From Planctomycetaceae bacterium (GTDB lineage: Bacteria > Planctomycetota > Planctomycetia > Planctomycetales > Planctomycetaceae), in assembly GCA_021732995.1 (NCBI GenBank), contig JAKFWA010000074.1, positions 50,119-114,118 of the forward strand: a stretch of 64,000 bases of DNA, in the 5' to 3' direction. Position 1 is the first letter of the stretch. Each line of letters begins with the position of its first letter. The notes below the pieces were generated by a model. That model was given only the letters and a program-made list of their open reading frames with translations, had not been told where the DNA came from and did not search any database. Below are positions 16,314 through 25,180 of this stretch, piece by piece. A program made the position numbers and the translations under genes.

Positions 16314-19300
16314 TTGAAATCTCTCCACGAGCTACTCACGGCCAAATATCAGTGTGAGCAGTTCGTGCATCCAAAGGCTGCATTCATGACCGACATGACC
16401 GAACTTGAGATCCTGCGCGCGGTGAACTTCGACTGGACAATGCATCTCGCGAGTATGTGGGTTGACCCGCCGTTTGACGTTCCCGAGCTTCACTCTGACC
16501 TTCGTGCGGAGTTTGTTCACAAGTTTGAAGATCTATTGAATGCTAAGACAACGGCGTCACCTCTCGGGTGGCTGCTGGTGGGAAGTGGCGGCACCGGAAA
16601 GACGCATTTACTGTCCATCTTGCGCCGCGAGGCCATGGCTCGCGGCATCATGTTCGTGCTTGTCGACATGACCGACGTGCACGACTTCTGGGACACGGTG
16701 CTGCAAGGCTATCTCGGGTCGCTGCAACAGCAAATCGGTTGGGTAGAATCGCAACACAGCCGGTTGCTGGAGCGGTTCATTGAGCAACTACAAACACAAA
16801 TCAAGGCTAAGTCGCTCTTGGAGCAAATGGCGGCTGCAGATTGCGAAACGCTCGTTAAGGGCATGAATCTCATTCTGACCCAACTTCGGCACACATTCCC
16901 CGTCGATGCGATGCAGCATCAAGATGTGATTCGCGCGATCATTGCACTTCATTCCCAAGACTTCGTCGTATCTGGCAACGCTCTGACATGGCTGCAAGGC
17001 GTTGCGCTCGACGAGACAGATCGACGACGATTGGGGCTTCAAAAGCCTCAAGACAAGCCGATCAACATCGTGAGAGGACTCTCTTGGATGATGAGTCTCT
17101 GTTCTCCAACGGTCTTAGCTTTCGATCAACTTGATCCGGTCGTCACGCAGTTCAGCACCGCTGCGTTGAATACAACAGATGACGCTGAGAGCGATGAACA
17201 GCGCACGGGACGTGCGATTGTCGAACGCATTGGTAGCGGACTCAGCGCTCTTCGCGACGTTACACGGAGGACAATGTCGGTCTTATCCTGCGTCGAGGGC
17301 ACGCTTGAACTGCTGCGCAAGCTGGCGCTGAAACAGGACATGGACCGCTTTGAACCTCCTCGAATGCTCTCTTCCGTGCCGCCGGGCGAGATATCACGGG
17401 AAGTTGTTCGATCTCGGTTAGCTCCAATCTACGAACACGTGAGCTTCCAGCCGCCTTACTCCACATGGCCATTTGCGTCCGAATCGTTTAAAGCACTGGC
17501 GGGTTTATCGCCGCGCCAGATGTTGAAGTTGTGCCACCAGCACCAGCGTGAGTGTCTCCAACTCGGCCGTGTCGTTGAGTTGGAATCATTTCATTCTGCC
17601 CCCGTTCCTGCAGCAGCGACGACTTCAGTCGGTACCCCGAATGGTATTGAAGCGCTGGACGCCACGTTCAGCCTGTTGCAAAGCAAAGCCGATGTCGGGG
17701 CGATACTCGACGAGAAGAACGACGACCACCGAGTCGCAGCACTCCTTCAGGCTGCCTGCCGTTGCTTGCTGAAAGAAAACCCGCTGCCTTTCGGCGTTGA
17801 TGGTGTGGTGGATGTCGATTTCGGAGACAAATCGCAGCCCTCGCTTCACGCACGTATGAGGCTGATCTTCGTCGAACAACGGAGCCGAGAACGCCATTTC
17901 TGCGTCAGAGCAATTGAGCGGCGTCATGCGAGTTCGTTCCAAAGCAGGCTCAAAGCAGCGATGACCGCATCAGGAATCGATCGACGGCTCAGCTTCCGTA
18001 GCCTGTCGGTACTGCGTTCAGCATCCCTTCCAACAGGACCGGCAACCGAAAAACTCACGACCGACTTCAAGTCACTGGGCGGTCAGTTTCAATCTCTGAC
18101 CGAGACCGATGCACGGGTGCTGTTTGCGCTCGCTCAAATGGAGAAAGAGAGCGATCCCGATTTCGTAGATTGGTTGGTGACCCGTAAACCCGCTTCTCAG
18201 CTTGCAGCACTCACTGAAGTGTCGACAGCGTTCATTGCGGAAGTCGCCAATGCCGCCAACGGCAAGCGACGCTCAGTGATCATCTCTGGTTCGTCCGCCG
18301 AGCCAAAAAGTGTTTCAACGCATTCAACATCACAACCGCCTTTGGTAACTGAAACTGGGGAGGCAACGCCATTCGGGAGTTCAACCGCAGTTCCGAGCCG
18401 AACAGAGGGCAAGCCGCCAATTCCAAGCGTCGTCGTCGAAGCCGCTTCTTCGCAAACACCGACATCGCTTCGGACGGGCCAGTTTGTCCTCGGCAATCGA
18501 CTGGTCGGTGAGATGCCAGGTCAGGAATTGACCATGCCGCTCGTTGGGCTCGAGAAGCACGCGGTGGTATTGGCTGGAGCTGGCTCAGGCAAAACGGTCT
18601 TGTTGAGACGTCTCATTGAGCAAGCTGCACTCGAAGGAGTGCCGTCTGTAGTGGTGGATTGTGCCAACGACTTGGCGGCCCTCGGTGATCGCTGGGCTGA
18701 ACCGCCGAAGGGTTGGGTTCCCGGAGATGAAGCGCGCTCCCGCGACTTCTTTGATCGTTCTGATGTCATCATTTGGACGCCGGGTCGAGAGGGCGGTAAT
18801 CCATTGAACCTCGAACCGTTGCCTGATCTTGGAGCAGTCGCCGATGATCGCGACGAACTGGAAACGGCCGTGGAGATGGTTTGCGAAACACTACGGACGA
18901 TCGTTGCGCCCGGTTCGGGTGCGGCGGCGAAAAACAAAGCCGGCATTCTTGCCGCAGCACTTCGCTACTTCGCGCAGCAAGGGGGTGGCTCACTGCAACA
19001 GTTCGTAGCACTACTGGCTGCCCTGCCGGATGACGCCGGCATTGGTATCAGTAAGGAAACGAAACTCGCAGCCGAGATGGCTGATCGAATCAAGGCGGAG
19101 ATCGCGCAGAACCCGTTGCTCAACAGTTGCGGCAAGGGGCTCAATCCCGCACTCCTGTTCGGGGACGTTGCCAATTCGGGCAAGACACGAGTTTCTGTGA
19201 TCAGCTTGATTGGGTTACCTAGCTTGGAAGCTCAGCGTCAATTCCTCAATCAATTAGCCATGACTCTCTTTTCGTGGATCAAGCGAAATCCCAGTCCCCC

Positions 19301-19748
19301 AAATCGCTCGCTGCGGGGCTTGCTGGTGATCGACGAGGCAAAGGACTTCATTCCGTCTCGAGGTGGCTCAGCCTGCAAGTCCAGCCTCATGCGGCTGACC
19401 GCGCAAGCACGTAAGTATCATTTGGGGGTCGTGTTTGCTACCCAGAATCCGAAGGAGATAGAAAGTGCTGTCGTCGGCAATTGCTCTACGCATTACTACG
19501 GAAAGGCGAATTCACCTCAAGCAATTGATGTGATCAAGGATCAGATTCGAGCCAAGGGAGGAGATGGCAGCGACATCGCGAAACTCACAAGTGGTCGCTT
19601 CTATGTCTACAACGCTGACGCCGGACTCGCTTCACCTGCCAAAGTCATGGTCCCCATGTGCCTTAGCCAGCACCCAATCAATCCTCTGACTACGGACGAA
19701 GTCATCTCTCGTGCGGCGAATAGCCGACTGAGAGTCGAAGCATCATGA
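16314..19748 (+). CDS. Large ATPase fusing an N-terminal P-loop domain to a C-terminal HerA/FtsK-like domain
   Basis: 1144 residues with a TTG start 25 bases after the previous stop. Domain 1: Walker A GSGGTGKT at 90-97 and Walker B VLAFDQLD at 267-274, reminiscent of ORC/STAND or BREX-associated ATPases. A middle region (about 440-640) includes SLHARMRLIFVEQRSRERH, restriction-endonuclease-like in look but without a readable catalytic motif. A low-complexity linker runs at about 650-725. Domain 2: Walker A GAGSGKT at 755-761, the HerA-like segments VVDCANDLAALGDRW and WTPGREGGNPLNLEPLP, and Walker B LLVIDEAKDF at 1003-1012, then FATQNPKEIE. HerA-type domains are hexameric DNA pumps. With the winged-helix partner this looks like a two-gene DNA-processing or defence module; that role is inference. 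Confidence 0.8.
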   Translation: MKSLHELLTAKYQCEQFVHPKAAFMTDMTELEILRAVNFDWTMHLASMWVDPPFDVPELHSDLRAEFVHKFEDLLNAKTTASPLGWLLVGSGGTGKTHLLSILRREAMARGIMFVLVDMTDVHDFWDTVLQGYLGSLQQQIGWVESQHSRLLERFIEQLQTQIKAKSLLEQMAAADCETLVKGMNLILTQLRHTFPVDAMQHQDVIRAIIALHSQDFVVSGNALTWLQGVALDETDRRRLGLQKPQDKPINIVRGLSWMMSLCSPTVLAFDQLDPVVTQFSTAALNTTDDAESDEQRTGRAIVERIGSGLSALRDVTRRTMSVLSCVEGTLELLRKLALKQDMDRFEPPRMLSSVPPGEISREVVRSRLAPIYEHVSFQPPYSTWPFASESFKALAGLSPRQMLKLCHQHQRECLQLGRVVELESFHSAPVPAAATTSVGTPNGIEALDATFSLLQSKADVGAILDEKNDDHRVAALLQAACRCLLKENPLPFGVDGVVDVDFGDKSQPSLHARMRLIFVEQRSRERHFCVRAIERRHASSFQSRLKAAMTASGIDRRLSFRSLSVLRSASLPTGPATEKLTTDFKSLGGQFQSLTETDARVLFALAQMEKESDPDFVDWLVTRKPASQLAALTEVSTAFIAEVANAANGKRRSVIISGSSAEPKSVSTHSTSQPPLVTETGEATPFGSSTAVPSRTEGKPPIPSVVVEAASSQTPTSLRTGQFVLGNRLVGEMPGQELTMPLVGLEKHAVVLAGAGSGKTVLLRRLIEQAALEGVPSVVVDCANDLAALGDRWAEPPKGWVPGDEARSRDFFDRSDVIIWTPGREGGNPLNLEPLPDLGAVADDRDELETAVEMVCETLRTIVAPGSGAAAKNKAGILAAALRYFAQQGGGSLQQFVALLAALPDDAGIGISKETKLAAEMADRIKAEIAQNPLLNSCGKGLNPALLFGDVANSGKTRVSVISLIGLPSLEAQRQFLNQLAMTLFSWIKRNPSPPNRSLRGLLVIDEAKDFIPSRGGSACKSSLMRLTAQARKYHLGVVFATQNPKEIESAVVGNCSTHYYGKANSPQAIDVIKDQIRAKGGDGSDIAKLTSGRFYVYNADAGLASPAKVMVPMCLSQHPINPLTTDEVISRAANSRLRVEAS

Positions 19749-20346
19749 GTTGTTTCCTATCTGTGGGAAACAGGGTTCTTGGAGCCCTAGCGAGTCGTCG
19801 GCAAGCCCGCTTCTGCCTCCGGCTCGCTCCTGCATGATTGATCAAACGCCGCGACTGAGTCACTCTTGTCGCGGACTGGTCCCCACGACCGAAACCTTTT
19901 CTTAAAAGGTGTTTACATCGCCGCAGGCGTCCATTCGATCCAAGGGTCCGAGGGGTGTTAGTGCCCGCTTCGTCGAGGCTTCACCACGCTTCGCTGGCGG
20001 ACAAGCGTCCGCAAGATTCCTGACTAAAGTCGAGTTCCCTCTACTGCCCATACCGCTTGAAGTATCGCACTGCTCGTGCCCTTGCATGGGCACAAAACGG
20101 GCGGCTTGCAGCCCCTATGGGCTTTGCCTAGCATCCGAACTGCTTGACTCATCAGTCAGCATCTCGATGGAGTTCATGACCGGTTGGTCACGTTTGAATG
20201 AAGCAATCTGGATGCTGTTTGGGTGGCGCTCACGGGTGTTGTGTCGAAGAGAATCAAACACGTAAGTCCTTGTGGGACATCGACATGACCTGCCTCACCA
20301 AGGGGGTCAAGGCGTTTGGATCTCCAATACCGTCTAAAGCTGAGCC
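19749..20346. other. 598-base intergenic region before the nuo operon
   Basis: No believable gene: the open frames here are short, lack ribosome-binding sites and have no protein-like composition. It contains a small perfect hairpin (19894-19910, entered separately) and two minor inverted repeats (around 20109-20122 and 20143-20159). The nuo promoter must lie in its distal part, but I could not fix its boxes. Confidence 0.5.
19894..19910. terminator. Small hairpin followed by T's, possible terminator
   Basis: ACCTTTT-CTT-AAAAGGT forms a perfect 7-base-pair stem with a three-base loop and is followed by GTTTA. It lies 145 bases after the ATPase stop codon. The stem is AT-rich and the T-run short, so termination would be weak. 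Confidence 0.35.
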
Positions 20347-20724
20347 ATGAACTATCACCCGATCGTGGTCTACGTGCTCATCCTGGTCGGGTTCGTTGTT
20401 ACGAACCTGATCCTGGCGCACGTGATCGGTCCGCGTAAGAAGACGTCGGTTAAGCAGATGCCCTATGAATCGGGCATGGATCCCGTCGGAGACGCTCGCC
20501 AGCCGTTCGACGTGAAGTTCTACTTGGTGGCGATCCTGTTCCTCGTTTTCGACGTGGAACTGCTCTTCCTTTATCCTTGGGCAGTAAGTGCTTACGTCGA
20601 AGGCGGTAAAGGAATTGATCCCGGACTCAGTTCAACAGTTTTCGGCGTGATGCTGGTGTTTATGGCAACTCTGGCCATTGCCTTCGTTTACGCATGGCGG
20701 AAAGGGGTGTTCCGATGGCGGTAG
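20347..20724 (+). CDS. nuoA: NADH-quinone oxidoreductase subunit A
   Basis: 125 residues with three membrane helices, an essential small subunit of the complex I membrane arm at the junction with the peripheral arm. The family signature YESGMDPVGDAR, then FDVKFYLVAILFLVFDVELL, sits in the loop and second helix, with the buried acidic residues (FDVE) in place. First gene of a complete nuoA-N operon. Its last ten bases overlap the start of nuoB, implying translational coupling. Confidence 0.97.
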   Translation: MNYHPIVVYVLILVGFVVTNLILAHVIGPRKKTSVKQMPYESGMDPVGDARQPFDVKFYLVAILFLVFDVELLFLYPWAVSAYVEGGKGIDPGLSSTVFGVMLVFMATLAIAFVYAWRKGVFRWR

Positions 20725-21311
20725 GACTACCGGAAAACGTCTTTCTGACGAAGTTGGACGTCGCAGCTAACTGGGTTCGCTCCAACAGTTTGTGGCCGAT
20801 GCCGTTCGCGACGGCCTGCTGTGGCATCGAATTGATGGCGACGGCTTCATCCCGCTTCGACTTGGCTCGCTTCGGCGCCGAAGTCATGCGGTTCAGCCCG
20901 CGACAATGCGACCTGCTGATCGTGGCCGGACGCGTTGTCACGAAGATGTTGCCCGTCTTACAGCGGATCTGGTTGCAGATGCCGGAACCGAAGTGGTGCA
21001 TCTCGATGGGAGCCTGTGCCTGCTCGGGCGGTGTCTTTGACACGTACGCCGTGGTTCAAGGCGTTGACCGCTTCATTCCGGTCGACCTGTACGTGCCTGG
21101 TTGTCCGCCGCGACCTGAACAACTCATTGCCGGAATTATTGAACTTCAGAACCGGATCAAACAAACGGGAACATTGAACGGGCGCGAGTTCATTCAACGG
21201 ACCGAAGCGACAGGACCTGAACCCTTGGAACTCGAAGAGCTGCGTCGTCTCCGCCAGGCCACACCTGTTGAGGGCCTGCCGATTTTCCACGCACCGGATT
21301 TGAAGACTTAA
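20715..21311 (+). CDS. nuoB: NADH-quinone oxidoreductase subunit B
   Basis: 198 residues from ATG 20715, which overlaps the end of nuoA by ten bases and has AAAGGGG upstream; an in-frame start at 20694 is less likely. The protein carries the terminal [4Fe-4S] cluster N2 that hands electrons to quinone: the ligands are in ATACCGIELM, GACACSGG and VPGCPPRPEQ. The C-terminal tail beyond about residue 150 (ELEELRRLRQATP) is charged and somewhat longer than in the shortest homologues. Acts in the hydrophilic arm with NuoC and NuoD. Confidence 0.97.
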   Translation: MAVGLPENVFLTKLDVAANWVRSNSLWPMPFATACCGIELMATASSRFDLARFGAEVMRFSPRQCDLLIVAGRVVTKMLPVLQRIWLQMPEPKWCISMGACACSGGVFDTYAVVQGVDRFIPVDLYVPGCPPRPEQLIAGIIELQNRIKQTGTLNGREFIQRTEATGPEPLELEELRRLRQATPVEGLPIFHAPDLKT

Positions 21312-21353
21312 GCAGTCGGTTTTCTCACGCGTCCTTGTTTCACGAGAGACTCA

Positions 21354-21845
21354 ATGATCGACATCACCGCACTGCAGGCTCAATTTGGCTCGGAGCTCAG
21401 CCTGTCTGAGTTCAGAGACAATCGCCGGGTCATCTGCCCGGCGGAAAAGGCGCATGCGCTGCTCTCGCATCTGTATCACGCTGCGGGTTTCAATTATCTG
21501 GTTGATATCACGGCTGTGGATTATCTGGAGTGGGAGAATGCAACTGACCGCTTCGGCGTGATCTACGCGCTGTTGAATATGGAAGCCGGAGAGCGTTTGT
21601 ACGTCAAAGTTTTCGTGAACGACCCCCATCCGACACTGCCGACGGTATACAACCTGTGGCGAGGAGCGGACTGGATGGAACGCGAAGTCTACGACATGTT
21701 CGGTATCACTTTCGCTGGACATCCTGACCTGCGACGCATCCTGAGTCCTGATGAGTTCACCGCGTTCCCGCTGCGAAAAGACTATCCGTTGAAGGGCCGT
21801 GGCGAGCGGCACAACTTCCCTGTCATCACTCGGGCTGACAGCTAA
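21354..21845 (+). CDS. nuoC: NADH-quinone oxidoreductase subunit C
   Basis: 163 residues, the 30-kDa-type subunit of the hydrophilic arm. The family signature is clear: ADWMEREVYDMFGITFAGHP followed by LRRILSPDEF and PLRKDYPLKG. It is separate from NuoD, unlike the fused NuoCD of enterobacteria. It has no cofactor and serves as a scaffold for the quinone module. It lies 42 bases after nuoB. Confidence 0.97.
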   Translation: MIDITALQAQFGSELSLSEFRDNRRVICPAEKAHALLSHLYHAAGFNYLVDITAVDYLEWENATDRFGVIYALLNMEAGERLYVKVFVNDPHPTLPTVYNLWRGADWMEREVYDMFGITFAGHPDLRRILSPDEFTAFPLRKDYPLKGRGERHNFPVITRADS

Positions 21846-21883
21846 CGCGACGAGATCCGTTTTCCCTAATGTGACTTTCTCCT

Positions 21884-23110
21884 ATGCCTCTGACACTTGC
21901 TGATCTCGAAGCCACGGACGCACCAGATAAAGAGTACCTCTGGACTCTGAACTTTGGTCCGCAGCATCCAGCGACGCATACCACTCTGCGTCTGATTCTC
22001 ACCCTGGACGGTGAGAAGGTCATTAACGCTATTCCGCATATTGGGTATCTGCATTCGGGATTTGAGAAGCTCGCCGAGCATCTGGATTTCAACCAGTATG
22101 TGACTATCGTCGACCGGATGAATTATCTGTCACCGCTGGCCAACGAAATCGCCTGGCACCACGCGGTCGAAAAGCTGATGGGGATCGAACTAACTCCCCG
22201 CTGCAAGTATCTCCGCACGCTGCTGTCCGAGTTGATGCGCATTCAGGATCACCTGCTGAACGTGGGCACGTCGGCTCTGGACTTGGGCGCGTTTACCGCG
22301 TTCCTGTACTGCTTCACGATGCGCGAGCGGATTTACGACATTGTCGAATTCGCTTCCGGGCAGCGCTTTCACACGAGCTATACACGCGTCGGCGGCGTGC
22401 TGTTCGACGTGAATCTCGAGTGGGTAAACAAGGTCCGCGAGTTTGTGCGCGACTTCCCCAAGACACATGCGGAAACGCACCGCCTGCTGACACGCAATCG
22501 AATCTTCATCGACCGTATCAAGGGCGTGGGCGTCTTGACCAAAGAAGACGCGATTAATTTCAGTTGCGCCGGTCCGGTAGCACGAGCCAGCGGCGTCGTT
22601 CGCGATCTCCGCAAAGACGAGCCATATCTCGCTTATGGCGATCTGGACTTCAAGGTTTGCTGCTCACAGGGCGGCGACTGCTACGCTCGCTATCTAGTGC
22701 GTATGCAGGAAATGGCCGAGAGCCTGAAGATCATCGAGCAGACGCTGGAGAACCTGCCTGCAGGTCCGGTGAACGTCGAAGTTGATGGCGGCAGTCGAGC
22801 TGTTCTGCCCGCCAAGCCGGCGGTTTATCGCAGCATTGAAGGTCTGATTCAGCACTTCGAAGTCATCATGCCGAACCGCGGCTTTGAGACTCCGAAGGAA
22901 GAGATTTACGCAGCAGTGGAAGCCCCGAATGGCGAACTCGGTTTCTACATTGCGAGCAACGGAACGAAGACCGCCTATCGTGCTCGCACGCGACCACCGT
23001 CATATATCCATTTTGCCGTTTTCCCGCACTTGATTCGCGGCCACATGTTGAGCGACGTCGTCGCGATTCTGGGGTCCTTAAATATTATTGCAGCCGAGTT
23101 GGATCGATAG
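21884..23110 (+). CDS. nuoD: NADH-quinone oxidoreductase subunit D
   Basis: 408 residues, the 49-kDa subunit that lines the quinone pocket with NuoB. Signatures: NFGPQHPATHTTLRL near residues 24-38 (quinone-site His in the HPATH segment), HIGYLHSGFEKLAE, DRMNYLSPLANE, RIQDHLLNVG, TRVGGV, and the C-terminus SLNIIAAELDR. The hydrogenase-type metal-binding cysteines are absent, as expected for complex I. The start codon has no strong ribosome-binding site. Confidence 0.97.
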   Translation: MPLTLADLEATDAPDKEYLWTLNFGPQHPATHTTLRLILTLDGEKVINAIPHIGYLHSGFEKLAEHLDFNQYVTIVDRMNYLSPLANEIAWHHAVEKLMGIELTPRCKYLRTLLSELMRIQDHLLNVGTSALDLGAFTAFLYCFTMRERIYDIVEFASGQRFHTSYTRVGGVLFDVNLEWVNKVREFVRDFPKTHAETHRLLTRNRIFIDRIKGVGVLTKEDAINFSCAGPVARASGVVRDLRKDEPYLAYGDLDFKVCCSQGGDCYARYLVRMQEMAESLKIIEQTLENLPAGPVNVEVDGGSRAVLPAKPAVYRSIEGLIQHFEVIMPNRGFETPKEEIYAAVEAPNGELGFYIASNGTKTAYRARTRPPSYIHFAVFPHLIRGHMLSDVVAILGSLNIIAAELDR

Positions 23111-23154
23111 TTATCACGCGCCAATCAACGATTCAGCTTCTTTAGAGAATTGAT

Positions 23155-23640
23155 ATGCCCGTTTTATCTGAAGCCATTCGCGAAAAGATCCGCGAGCAGT
23201 TTCCGAAATACCCGAACAAGCGAGCTGTGACGCTGCCCGCTCTGCACATCGTGCATGACGAGTATCGCCAGGTCTCATTGGACGCCATTCGGGAAATCGC
23301 GGAGCTGCTGGAACTGCACCCGTCCGAAGTGCACGACACGATGAGCTTCTATCAGTTCTTCCGGACCGAGAAGGATCCGCTCGGCAATCACCGCGTGTGG
23401 GTTTGTCGCAGCATTTCCTGCATGTTGCGCGGTGGCGAGGAACTGTTGGGCGAGTTGTGCAATCGATTGCACGTCAAGCCTGGCGAGACGACCTCAGATG
23501 GCAAGGTCACACTGGAGTTTGCGGAGTGCCTCGGCGGTTGCGATGGTGCTCCCTGCCTGCTGGTCAACGACGAATGTGAAATGAATATGACACCGGACTC
23601 GGCCATGACCCTGATCGATGGGTTGCGAGCAAAAAGCTAA
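23155..23640 (+). CDS. nuoE: NADH-quinone oxidoreductase subunit E
   Basis: 161 residues, thioredoxin-like 24-kDa subunit holding the [2Fe-2S] cluster N1a near NADH. The four cysteines are in VCRSISC (CxxxxC) and ECLGGCDGAPC (CxxxC). The N-terminal helical part KIREQFPKYPNKRAVTLPAL is typical. Starts 44 bases after nuoD with GAGAA upstream. Confidence 0.96.
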   Translation: MPVLSEAIREKIREQFPKYPNKRAVTLPALHIVHDEYRQVSLDAIREIAELLELHPSEVHDTMSFYQFFRTEKDPLGNHRVWVCRSISCMLRGGEELLGELCNRLHVKPGETTSDGKVTLEFAECLGGCDGAPCLLVNDECEMNMTPDSAMTLIDGLRAKS

Positions 23641-23714
23641 CAACTGAGCCTGACTGATACATTTAATAAGAACGACACGAACAATTTCCTGGCCTCTTAG
23701 ACTGACTCAACACC

Positions 23715-25043
23715 GTGGCCCAATTCGAACCAACACTGCTCGCTCGCATTCACAAACCCGATAGCCCGGCACTTGCCAGCTATCGTGCGGATGGAGGCTA
23801 CGAGGCGCTGAAGAAGGCGCTGGGCATGGCTCCCGTGGATGTCATCAATGAAGTCAAAAATTCCGGCCTGCGCGGTCGTGGCGGTGCAGGCTTCCCTTGC
23901 GGCCTGAAGTGGACGTTCCTGCCAAAGGATCACCCCGGACCGATTTATCTCGCCGTCAACGCTGACGAATCCGAGCCAGCCACATTCAACAACCGCATCC
24001 TGATGGAGAAGGACCCGCACCAACTCCTCGAAGGAATTGCGATTGCGTGCCACGCGATCAAGTCGAACTCGGCCTATATCTACGTTCGATACGAATACGG
24101 TCGCAGCTATCGAGCCATGCAGGCCGCGATTGATGAATGTTACGCCAACGGCATCCTCGGCAAGAGCGTGCTGGGGTCTGATTTCTCGCTCGATATCCGG
24201 CTGCATCGCGGTGCTGCCGCTTACATCTGTGGCGAGGAAACTGGTCTTATCGAAAGCCTCGAAGGCAAGCGAGCCTGGCCGCGTATCAAGCCGCCGTTTC
24301 CGGCGATCGAGGGTCTGTTCCGCAAGCCAACGATTGTGAATAACGTCGAGACTCTCTGCTGCGTGAAACAGATTCTGCAACGCGGCGGCGACTGGTTTAA
24401 GTCGATGGGTGTGCCGCCCGATCCGAACAATCCGCGCGATGCTGGTAGCTACGGTCCGAAGCTGTACTGCATCAGCGGGCATGTCAATAACCCGTGCTGT
24501 GTGGAATTGCCGATGGGTATTACTGCCCGGCAGTTGATTGAAGAACACGGCGGCGGAGTCTGGAAGGGACGCCAGGCGAAAGCCGTCGTGCCTGGTGGTA
24601 TCAGCATGGGCTTCATGTCGGCCAGCGAACTTGATACCCCGCTTGACTTCAATGGCCCCGGTAAAGTCGGATGCCTCGGTCTGGGAACGGCAGCCGTCAC
24701 GGTTATCGACGATCAGACCAGCATGGTGGATGTGCTCTTCAACTGTGCCCGGTTCTTCGCTCACGAGTCCTGTGGTCAGTGCACTCCCTGCCGCGAAGGC
24801 ACGGCGTGGATGCACAAGATTCTCAATCGCGTACGAGCAGGTCATGGTGAACTTCGCGATCTCGACCTGCTGGTCGAAGTTGCGAGTTCGATGGGCATCA
24901 TTCCGGGCACGACGATTTGCGGTCTGTCCGACGGTGCGGCCTGGCCCATCAAGAATGCGATCAAGAAGTTCCGAAGCGAGTTTGAAGACTACATCAAGAG
25001 CGGTCGCAAGTCGGTGGATCCGATTCCGGCGGGTGCTCACTAG
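23715..25043 (+). CDS. nuoF: NADH-quinone oxidoreductase subunit F
   Basis: 442 residues with a GTG start. It binds FMN and NADH and receives hydride: the glycine-rich FMN/NADH motif GLRGRGGAGFPCGLKW, then NADESEPATF and AAYICGEETGLIESLEG. Cluster N3 ligands are ESCGQCTPCREG and a distal cysteine in TTICGLSDGA. The 74-base gap after nuoE is the longest among the early genes. A long open frame on the opposite strand is only a shadow of its codon bias. Confidence 0.97.
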   Translation: MAQFEPTLLARIHKPDSPALASYRADGGYEALKKALGMAPVDVINEVKNSGLRGRGGAGFPCGLKWTFLPKDHPGPIYLAVNADESEPATFNNRILMEKDPHQLLEGIAIACHAIKSNSAYIYVRYEYGRSYRAMQAAIDECYANGILGKSVLGSDFSLDIRLHRGAAAYICGEETGLIESLEGKRAWPRIKPPFPAIEGLFRKPTIVNNVETLCCVKQILQRGGDWFKSMGVPPDPNNPRDAGSYGPKLYCISGHVNNPCCVELPMGITARQLIEEHGGGVWKGRQAKAVVPGGISMGFMSASELDTPLDFNGPGKVGCLGLGTAAVTVIDDQTSMVDVLFNCARFFAHESCGQCTPCREGTAWMHKILNRVRAGHGELRDLDLLVEVASSMGIIPGTTICGLSDGAAWPIKNAIKKFRSEFEDYIKSGRKSVDPIPAGAH

Positions 25044-25180
25044 GCAGATTGATCATTCGTTAGCGGTGTTGCAGTTTATTTGAGATACAGACTCGGCGGC
25101 GATGGATTCATCGTCACCGTTCAATGAAGAACATTCTTCGGAGCATCCGCTCTGGAAGATTACGACAACAAAGCACGCTT

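Noticed and set aside
19909..20265. 118-residue plus-strand frame before nuoA
   Set aside because: Basic/Ser-rich without ribosome-binding site or domain; likely noise in an intergenic region.
23697..25040. 447-residue minus-strand frame
   Set aside because: Antisense to nuoF, which has all its FMN and Fe-S motifs.
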